A stretch of 64,000 bases of DNA from Kalmusia sp. IMI 367209 (lineage: Eukaryota; Ascomycota; Dothideomycetes; Pleosporales; Didymosphaeriaceae): assembly GCA_027946365.1 (NCBI GenBank), contig JAPEUQ010000001.1:1426001-1490000 (forward strand), read 5' to 3'. This document shows, in pieces, positions 56,169 through 64,000 of this stretch (positions within the stretch are counted from its first letter, which is position 1; every line of letters begins with the position of its first letter). The position numbers were made by a program, and so were the translations under genes. The notes under the pieces were generated by a model that did no database searches, was not told the DNA's origin, and was given only the letters and a program-made list of their open reading frames with translations.

Positions 56169-58099
56169 TTAGGTTAACACGTACTTTGGGCCTTCACCTC
56201 CTTGGGGAGTGGCCCAATTGATGTCCTGGTCGGGCACTTTGATGTCGCACGTCTTGCAGTGGACGCAGCTGAATGCCAGTTAGCCTGGTCACGAACCTTG
56301 AAGGGATGTACGTACTTTTGCGCGTTAATCTGGAACCTCACGCCCAGTTCCTTGCTATCATCCTCAACATATTCATACACGCCGGCGGGACAGAAGCGAT
56401 TTTCGACGCCCTTATACTTTGGCCATTCCTTTTGGGCATGTGCATCCCAGTCCTTAACTTGCAGGTGGACGGGCTGATCCTCCTCGTGATTGGTGCCGCT
56501 CCGGCTGACGCTGGTCAAGATGTCAAAGCTGATTTTACCGTCCGGTTTAGGATACTCGATTTTCGGGCACTCGTCCGCCGTCTTCGTATTGGCGTGGTCC
56601 GGCTTGCCATGCTTCAAGGTCCAGGGCGCTTTGCCTCGGAAAACGTATGCCTCCAGCCCTGAATAAATGATACCTCCGTACAAACCCAATGGAGTATGGA
56701 ACGATGGCCTCATGTTTCGCACCTGCTTCAACTCTGACCAAATGGACGAATTTCGAAGCTTGTCCTCGTAGTCGTACAGGAACACAGTCCCTTCTGGATT
56801 GCCCTGCAGAGCATCCCACGTAGCTTCGGCTGCAAGCATTCCTGATCGCATAGCCGTGTGCGTACCTTTGATTTTGGGTACGTTTACGAATCCAGCCGTG
56901 TCACCGATCAACGCGCCTCCGGGGAAAGCGCATTTTGGTATTGATTGGAACCCACCTTCGATGAGCGTCCTAGCACCATACGATATGCATTTGCCTCCTT
57001 CGAGGAAATCCCGATAGAAGGGATGCTGCTTCATTTTTTGAAATTCGCCATAGGGCGCTAACCAAGGGTTGGGGTAATCCAAGCCTGTAACGAGGCCGAT
57101 GCTCACCAGATTGTCTCCAAAATGGTACATCCAGCCACCACCATAGGTGTCCTTTGGGAGTGGGTAGCCCAGAGAATGGCAGATCAAGCCCGATTGGAAT
57201 TTCTCCGGCTGTATTTCCCACACCTCCTTGATACCGAGGCCGTATGTCTGGTGTTGGCTGTCACGTCTTAGGTCGTACTTTTTGATGACCTGCTTCGCTA
57301 GACTACCATGGCAACCCTCACCGAGCAGCGTTACACGAGCGTGGAACTCCATGCCGCGCTCGAAAGAGTCCTTGGGGGTGCCGTCTCTTGAGATGCCTAG
57401 GTCATTGGTTGCTACACCTTTGACTACACCTTCGTGGTTATACAGGATCTCGGAGGCTGCGAAGCCTGGGTATACCTCGACGCCGACTTCTTCTGCGCGC
57501 TCGCCGAGCCACTTCACCAGCTGATTCAGGCTTATTATGTAATTGCCATGGTTGTTCATTTGCGGAGGCTTTGGCATCCATATCGCGCTATTCTTTGTAA
57601 GGAAGCGCATGCGGTCTTCTTTGGCAGGCGTGATGTGCTCGAATCGATCGGGGTTGTCCTCTGACTTCCAGTCGGGAAGAAGTTCGTCGAGGGCGGATGG
57701 CTCAACGACGTTGCCTGAGACAATGTGGTCGCCTAGTTCTCCAGCCTTTTCAAGCACCAGCACTCGGAAATCTTCATTGCCCGCCTCGTTTGCCAGCTGC
57801 TTCAACTTGATAGCGGCCGACAGCCCTGCAGGCCCGCCACCGACAATGCAAACGTCCACCTCATCAGCTTCTCGCTCTATATGTCGAGGGTCGTCATTGT
57901 CTACTCGGGCGGTTCTCGATCGGGCGGTAGAAGAAATGGCCCTTCGTTGGCCTGCAATCCGCAGCGCTGGCCGATATGACTCCCAGAGCGTTTGCGTCCG
58001 CCGTGCCGTGCAGGAAAATGTGCGAGGCGCGAGCTGCGCGGATCGTGGCGACGCGAGAATGCGACGCGAGAGCGTCGAAGGAAGCGACCGGGAGGCCAT
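56169..58099 (-). CDS. CIR2: Electron transfer flavoprotein-ubiquinone oxidoreductase, mitochondrial
   Basis: Inner-membrane enzyme passing electrons from ETF to ubiquinone, linking fatty-acid and amino-acid oxidation to the respiratory chain. Exons 58099-56316 and 56268-56169 give 627 residues. The N-terminus is Arg/Ser-rich without acids for about 60 residues, a mitochondrial presequence. The FAD dinucleotide fold is [16 protein letters not shown] (residues about 81-96). The last intron (GTACGT...TTCAG) is required: it restores the 4Fe-4S ligands (QNCVHCKTC, together with the earlier CPAGVYEY) and the end GPKYVLT. Reading through the intron destroys the cluster. The first true ATG (MASRSLP) is used; the frame is open further upstream only from a TTG. 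Confidence 0.96.
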
Positions 58100-59851
58100 T
58101 GGGAAGGTTGCGATGGAGCTGCAGGCGCGGGCGTGGAAGAAGAAGGAATCTTTGCGACTCAGGACCCCATTCTTGAATTCACGGAAGCTCGCCGCCAATT
58201 CATGACGCTGTACCGACTTTGCCCACCGGAAACCGAGGTTACGCTAAGCGGAATTGGAATACCGATTGGAATAAGCCGACATCTGACTGGACCGCTCAAA
58301 GCTGCACCTCTGTGAAAGCATCTCGCGACCCTATCATGTTCTACGCTCCCTACTACTTGCAAAATGACTACACGCGTCTCTGCGAACCTGGACACAACTT
58401 GTTCATTATAGTTGTGCGTGCTTGCCCGCTCCCAACTTAAGAAATTGCCCCCATTCTTGGGTACTTAGGCAGGTTAGCTTTACCGACAGCGCGCACTCTC
58501 ACTCCACCATCCCGACCTGGTTTAGCAGGAAGAAGTCACCTCACACGAGCGCAGAGATAAACAAAAAATTTTTGATGCTGTAGCAACTGTTGTCTTCGTA
58601 CGGTATGCGTTGTAGCACCACATACGAAGTATAGTAACAAGCCGGTACTAAAGCCTGAAGTGCCTAGTCTCCTACTGTGTGAGCGTCACCTCTCCCGTCG
58701 CACTCCGCATCGCCCTTTTTCAGCCGTAACCCTGGATGGTATTATAACTGGGTCATTTTCCGCATACAATTGCTGCCGAGACGTTCCCAGCCTCCCAAAC
58801 GCCTATCAACCTGCACGGTCGTTCCCCGGCGATGGAAGACTGATCGAGCCCACCACATCGGCGTGAAATGAAACCCAGCACGGTGCAAACACACCCGCAC
58901 TGACAAACGGTGGAGACTGGATCATCATTGCTATTTCCCTGAGATATGATATTCCTGTGCCGTGCCCAAGGTGACATCGAAGCTGTTGAGGAGATTTTCT
59001 GACTTATTGCAGAAGTTGAACAGCACAGACAACAAGCTTACTATAGGAGATTTTTTGCGCGAGCGGACAACCAACACCATCAAAACCTCGTTCTCACGTG
59101 TTTATAACCCTTGCAGTTGATCTGAGGCTCCAAGTTGTGACGCTCCTCCTCGCCTCGGCCTTACCTGAAACCGGGTAAGCTTCACGAGCCCCTGGTCGGC
59201 TGCGGCCTCAGTCACACACCAAACTCATGCGTTTGAACAAGCTTTCTTTTAGCTCCCCACATCCTGGCCTGTCTGCTACAAGATCTCCGACAACAGACGT
59301 TGGGACTACAGTTTGACATCGCTTAACAGGACTGGCCCGCGGGCCCCGGACAGCGCCATTGGCCTAGCTTGTCGTCATTGAGCGCGTTCCACTCGCGATT
59401 TTTCGCGGACTCCTACCCAAGTCCACATGTTCGATGCCTGGGTCTAAACAAGGCTAAGCTTTCGTCCCTGTGAGAGAAAATCGGGGCCTTGGGTTGTTTT
59501 TTCCTTACGAGCCTGGTAACTGCAAGGCATCCTCCGGCATGAACTGTTAGATGCACACGGGATCTGCCCAAACGAGGATCTGATTGCTTTCTTGTTGAAC
59601 ATGACATCGATGTGCTTCTAAATTTGCATCAGGTAGGTCAAAGCGGCCCAGGAGTATATATCCCATTCGTACCATCCCACCTTCTGCTCCTCACTCCAGC
59701 TCCACGCCCAGTCTCAGTCTTTCAATCTTCTCGGTGCAGGGCACTCTTTTATTTTATTTTCTACATTCCTTTCTTGAAGAGCTGAGCTCACTGTTCATTC
59801 GGCTTGGTACTGTTTTCCACCACTCCTTACCAAATTTTCCACATCTTCACC
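58100..59851. other. Large divergent spacer between ETF-QO and the Ala-rich gene
   Basis: 1.75 kb with the ETF-QO promoter at the left and the promoter of the Ala-rich secreted protein at the right (TATATAT near 59655 and a CT-rich leader). Short frames between have no family resemblance. Confidence 0.5.
59655..59661 (+). promoter_or_regulatory. Probable TATA box of the Ala-rich secreted protein gene
   Basis: TATATAT about 195 bp upstream of the ATG at 59852, followed by a pyrimidine-rich stretch typical of strongly expressed fungal promoters. Inferred from position. Confidence 0.5.
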
Positions 59852-61437
59852 ATGAAGACCGCTCTTCCTCTTCTCACTCTCCTTTCCTCGGCTCTGGTCA
59901 CAGCAGCTCCGGCTCCCTTCGTCAAGCCCGGACCTGTCGTCACTACCGGTACTGAGAATGTTGCCATCCCACAGCCCAATCTCCAGGGCCGTGAGGAGAT
60001 GATTGCAGACTTCCAGAAGAGAACTCTTCAACTGCGAGGAGCTCTGTTGCAAGCTCGTGGTGGCAAGGGCAAGGATAATGCCGCTGCTGATGTCCAGGAC
60101 CAGGCTGCAGCGGATGCAGCCCAGAACGATGCACAGGGTGCCGATGCCGGTGCTCAAGCTCAGCAAGACGCCGCCAATGCTGGTGCAGCTGATGCTGCTC
60201 AAGGCCAGGGCAAGAAGAACAAACAACAAGCACAACAGCAAGCAGCCGCTGATGCCGCCGCCCAGCAAGATGCTGCAAATGCTGACGCAGGTGCCGCTGC
60301 CGACCAAGCCGCAGCGAACGCTGGTGCAGCCGATGCTGCTCAAGGCCAAGCCAACGGAAAGAAGAACAAGCAGAATCAACAAGCACAACAACAAGCTGCC
60401 GCTGATGCTCAAGCCGCACAGGACGCTCAAGCTGCACAGGATGCTCAGGCTGCTCAGGACGCTGCGAACGCCAATGCAGGTGCTGCCGCAGGGGACGCCG
60501 CCGCAGCAAATGGTACCGCTAATGCTGATCAGGCCGCAGCTGGAAACGGCAAGGGAAAGAAGGGCAAGAAGGCTAAGCAAGCTGCCGCCGCCGATGCTGC
60601 TGCTCAAGATGCTGCTGCCGCCGAGCAACAAGCTGCTCAAGATGCTGCCGCAAACGCAAACGCAGGTGCTGCCGCAGCAAACGGTACCGCCGACGCTGGC
60701 CAGGCTGCAGCTGGAAACGGCAAGGGAAAGAAGGGCAAGAAGGCTAAACAAGCTGCTGCTGATGCCGCCGCCGCCCAGGAACAAGCTGCTCAAGATGCTG
60801 CCGCAAACGCAAACGCAGGTGCTGCCGCAGCAAATGGTACCGCCGACGCTGGCCAGGCCGCAGCTGGAAAGGGCAAGAAGGGCAAGAAGGCTAAAGCTGG
60901 TAAGTATTCTTATACCCATCGAAACAACAAGAAATCATTAACTAACACAAATTCCAGCTCAGCAAGCTGCCGCCGAACAGGCTGCTGCTCAACAAGCCGC
61001 TGCAGACCAAGCCGCCGCAGACCAAGCAGCAGCAGCTGGAAGTAAGTTCTCTCAAACCATTCCTCCCACTCTCACTAACCACCATCACAGACGCAACCGC
61101 TGTCGCTGGTGATGCCGCAGCAGCAAATGGAACCCTCGCCGCCGTAAACGGCACTGCCAACGCCAACAACGGCACCGCTGACGCCGGCAACGGCAAGGGC
61201 AAAGGCAAGGGCAAGGGCAAGAAGGGCAAGGCAAACAACGGTCAAGCAAACGCAGCCAACGGCAACGGCGCTGCCGGTCTCCTAGCTGCCCTTCAACAAG
61301 ACGGTGCCGCAGCTGGAGGTGCTGCTAGCGCTAACAGCCTCCTTGACGAGGTCAACAGCATCATCGGCGGCCTACTTGGCGGCGGTGCTGGTGCTGGTGC
61401 CGGTGCCCAGGGAGCCACCCAGAAAGGTGGCCAGTAA
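59852..61437 (+). CDS. Secreted Ala/Gln/Lys-rich low-complexity repeat protein
   Basis: Exons 59852-60899, 60958-61041 and 61091-61437 give 492 residues. Signal peptide (LPLLTLLSSALVTAAPAP) with probable cleavage after Ala-Ala. Then a short ordinary region with one Kex2-type KR site (DFQKRT), then over 350 residues of Ala, Gln, Asp, Asn, Gly interrupted by basic blocks such as GKGKKGKKAK. The end (SANSLLDEVNSIIGGLLGG) is amphipathic and glycine-rich. There are no cysteines in the part read. Ala-rich stretches should be helical or disordered, and the basic blocks could bind polyanions or cell-wall polymers; this is inference. A TATA box, CT-rich leader and consistent GCN codon use suggest strong expression. 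I do not recognise a named family. Confidence 0.8.
60539..60899 (+). repeat. Coding repeat units of the Ala-rich protein
   Basis: Units begin at 60539 (171 bp), 60710 (153 bp) and 60863 (partial), each starting with a GCTGGAAA then a Lys/Gly-rich block. Large parts are identical between the first two units, so they are recent. Confidence 0.85.
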
Positions 61438-63229
61438 GGCACTGGTTTGCACCGTGCGGGATGAAATGTGTGTGTGTGATGGGAAGGGGAAGAGGAGTGA
61501 TGACTAAACATCCTCCGACATCCATTCTCAAGCATCGAAGTACGTGACAGGATGGAAGGGTCAGGTCAAGCGAGCGGCCAGTGCACATACACAGTCGTTT
61601 TTGAATGAACATATCTTCTACGCGGGGGCTGAGATACGGGCTTGGAGACGGATGGGATGGGATGGGTATTGGTATTTTACGAATCGGATCCCTGGATGGG
61701 CCGGCTAAAGTTTATTGTATAGAAAAGATTCCCAGTCGATCTGGCGATAATGACATGACCAACAACGAACCTAACATTTCCTCTCTCTTTTTTCTGTCTT
61801 TCTCTTCTGCGCATTGCGATTTCTTTGCGCACCTGGCGTAGACGCTACGAGTTAGTCGTCCCAAACACAATGGACGTCAGACTAAACGCCACATTCCTCA
61901 GGCGTCGTAAGCTCCGCGCGTGCAGAGGCCGCGTACGCACCTCTACACCTCGCCCTATCCATTTCTACTTTCAGCCTATGCGAAAGAATGTCAAACGCAC
62001 ACATGGAAACTCTCCGCATCTTTTCAAATCATTACGCCTTGCTACTGTACCCGCCGTGATAGTTCCCAAAGCAGACTTCCTCTTTCGTTGCCTGTCAGAA
62101 TCGTGTTTTTGGACTTTCGCGGGGCACGCATAACGAAACAATCCTCAATTTCGGTGTAAACAACCAATTGCCGCTGGGACTGAGCGCATGATCGTGCATG
62201 TCGTCAGATGCATGAATGTTCTGTTCTTGTCTGCATGTACGGTATGGCTTGGGTCTCGGCTGGGTATGCCACGTTATGCTTGGCAAAAGTGGTGAGCTTT
62301 TGATGCGGCCTGAGGCAGTTGGGGTTGGGTGAATTGATGAGTGATCGTGGTGTGCGAGTAGGATGATATTTTGCCAAAACACAAGAGTGAAGTTAGCTTG
62401 AAACGGATCTGGTAATAGGCAGTTGAGTTTGCAAAAGGAGTGAGATATGCACTTGACTCATCATGAACTTTGAAGTCTTGTAGAGGAGGGTCTTTGGCTG
62501 AAGGATGCCGTAACGGAGTCGTTTGTTGCAATGCTGTCATAGTGCTATTTTGAGGATATGTCAGTCCTGCAATCTAGTGGAATTGAAGGACTCAGATCAA
62601 TGAGGTTAACTCTGTGTGTCTAGTATTAGGATTCTTATTCAGTTACTCATTGATAGTTATTGTCGAGCTAAACATTGTGCGCCTATATTTATTTCCCTTT
62701 TGAGAATGCCGAATATGTCGACACCAAGTAGGGCAAAGTCGAAAAGCAAAATAGTACCCGCATACCTCGCAATATTAGTTTTCGTGATAAATAGAAGATG
62801 ATAATACATCTAGGAAATACAAAAGTCCCATCTACCATGACATTCAGTCCTTATCCCACATCTGAACGCCCTGTGCCTATCTCAGCCCCTGTTGGGAGGC
62901 TTCTGGGGACGCCTCATATACCTATGCCATCTTCAGGTGCACGTCTGTTCTACCACACAGCATTGCAGGTTGTATCTTCCCATTTTGATAATGAAGGACT
63001 TCTATTCGAATCTTAAGCTACGCCCCGACAACGTTCTTATCTCTAACGAAGTCTCACAACTTCCCACTAGGAAGAATCTACGCATGTTCGTGCGTGGACT
63101 CATATTCTTCCTCGAATATATCACAAAGAACGTTCAATATCATATCATACGATGTAGCTCTCAGATCACGACCCTACATGACCGCAACGCAAACCATAAC
63201 GCCAGCGCCAATAACCGCCTTCTCCCTCT
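61438..63229. other. Convergent spacer between the Ala-rich gene and MEC1/ATR
   Basis: 1.8 kb between two converging genes. Contains their 3' UTRs. Short frames only, none with family resemblance; no RNA gene recognised. Confidence 0.5.
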
Positions 63230-64000
63230 CTAAAAAAAGGCACACCACCCAATATACATAGCCGCCAAATTTTTTGGATCCCTCGCCTGCCTCACAAGGC
63301 TGTCCACGTACCCCTCCACGCTCAACGGCACACTCTCCCCGCGCACGAAACCCCCCAACTTGCCCCTCACAATCTCCAATACCTCCTGCGGGCTCTCCGG
63401 CACACCCGGAAACCTCTTCTTCTTCCTCTGGCCCAAGAAGTCCGCCGTGGGGTCGTGCACGAAAGTCTCTAGGATAGTGATGAGGGCGTCCTCGTGCTGG
63501 CGGAGGAGCGAGTACGTGAGCTCGGCAGTCTTGCGGAAGGGTCCCTCGATGCCAGCGGGACCCATGGCGTCGACCATGTTGTGCGTCAGGCGGAAGGGCA
63601 CGAGCTCGGGTTTTTCAAAGGTCAGGCCTTTATCGAAAAGGCAGTTAAAGTCGACGTGGAAGGTGCCGCCGTTGCCTTCTTCGAGGAGGACATTTTCGCC
63701 GTGGCGGTCGCCGAGGCCGAGGGCGTGTCCAACAATACTCATAACAGCGCAGGAGCGTGTGTATCGCAGGCGGGCGGCGAACCAAGCTTCGGGCTCGGGA
63801 AAGGTCTCGACGAACCATTCGTGAAGGACCGGTTGGAACCTTGCGAGAATTTTGTGAGTGAAAATGTTTGTGTGGGCAGGGTCTGCGCAGGCTTCGTTGA
63901 GGAGCATGCGGATTTCCTGGTAGTCGATACTGATGCTCTTCTGGCGATACAGGCGGATGATGATATCGCGCATTGGCTTTAAGCCTTCTACCCACTCGAT
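63230..64000 (-). CDS. MEC1: MEC1/ATR-family checkpoint kinase, C-terminal part
   Basis: The final 256 residues of a PI3K-related protein kinase; the gene runs off the right edge. Catalytic loop GLGDRHGENVLLE (Asp-Arg-His and the metal-binding Asn), activation segment HVDFNCLFDKG, then the ATR-type VPFRLTHNMVDAMG. The very C-terminus is a FATC domain (DPKNLAAMYIGWCAFF). No introns in the visible part. ATR/Mec1 (UvsB in Aspergillus) senses single-stranded DNA with its partner Ddc2/ATRIP and controls the DNA damage checkpoint in the nucleus. The LTHNMVDAMG motif and short PRD-FATC spacing favour ATR over Tel1/ATM or TOR. Confidence 0.93.
   Translation of the reverse strand: MEWVEGLKPMRDIIIRLYRQKSISIDYQEIRMLLNEACADPAHTNIFTHKILARFQPVLHEWFVETFPEPEAWFAARLRYTRSCAVMSIVGHALGLGDRHGENVLLEEGNGGTFHVDFNCLFDKGLTFEKPELVPFRLTHNMVDAMGPAGIEGPFRKTAELTYSLLRQHEDALITILETFVHDPTADFLGQRKKKRFPGVPESPQEVLEIVRGKLGGFVRGESVPLSVEGYVDSLVRQARDPKNLAAMYIGWCAFF

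Noticed and set aside
58100..58198. Extended N-terminus of ETF-QO
   Set aside because: The in-frame extension begins with TTG, not ATG; the ATG at 58099 gives a good mitochondrial presequence.
59795..60919. 374-codon open frame antisense to the Ala-rich gene
   Set aside because: It is the reverse of GCN-rich repeats, giving Leu/Ser/Cys-rich text, begins opposite the real signal peptide and has no family match.
60003..60941. 312-codon plus-strand frame overlapping the Ala-rich gene
   Set aside because: Shadow of the repeat in another frame (Pro/Leu/Met-rich); no start context or domain.

Overview
The window is nuclear DNA of a filamentous ascomycete (Pezizomycotina; Dothideomycetes is my guess, not proven). 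The reasons are short GT-AG introns of about 45-65 nt with CTRAY-type branch sites, no operons or Shine-Dalgarno sites, and fungal families such as NTE1, ARP9, MEC1/ATR, a HET-domain protein, a NACHT-C2H2 protein and acid trehalase. Exon models were built by hand from reading frames, GT/AG sites and family motifs. Every model called intact gives a frame divisible by three.

Layout. 1-15,000 is sparse and accessory-like: a NACHT (NLR-type) gene cut by the left edge, with a decaying 3' extension (2-2568); about 4.4 kb with no convincing gene; the mitochondrial glycine decarboxylase gene GCV2 (7015-10296, -); and a HET-ankyrin gene whose repeat tract is cut by a stop and followed by ankyrin and TPR remnants (11652-14283, -). 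15,833-17,685 holds a conserved fungal gene broken by one stop and two frame breaks. From 19.4 kb the window is dense and mostly housekeeping: Gfo/Idh/MocA oxidoreductase (-), Ubp16-like ubiquitin protease (-), mitoribosomal protein bL9m (+), fructose-bisphosphate aldolase FBA1 (+), a repeat-bearing protein of unknown function (+), NAD-dependent epimerase (-), SDR reductase (+), M28/NAALADase-type membrane peptidase (+), cytochrome P450 (+), acid trehalase (-), NTE1 (-), ARP9 (+), guanine deaminase (+), beta-lactamase-fold hydrolase (-), two-RRM RNA-binding protein (-), ETF-ubiquinone oxidoreductase (-), a secreted Ala-rich repeat protein (+), and the C-terminal end of a MEC1/ATR kinase (-, cut by the right edge).

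Working together. GCV2, ETF-QO, bL9m and the Ubp16-like protein are mitochondrial. The last two are divergently transcribed from one 340-bp spacer, as NTE1 and ARP9 are from 259 bp and the epimerase and SDR from 505 bp. The P450, SDR and epimerase have no PKS/NRPS neighbour, so I see no secondary-metabolite cluster. The two allorecognition-type genes on the left are the most evolutionarily active part.

Points that deserve most attention are a likely 6-nt microexon in the RRM gene, the near-identical ankyrin array with its stop and TPR relic, several frame breaks that sit at G/C runs (real decay or consensus errors), a two-ended protein at 27.6-29.0 kb, and the Ala-rich secreted repeat protein. 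No tRNA, rRNA, CRISPR array or complete transposon was recognised.
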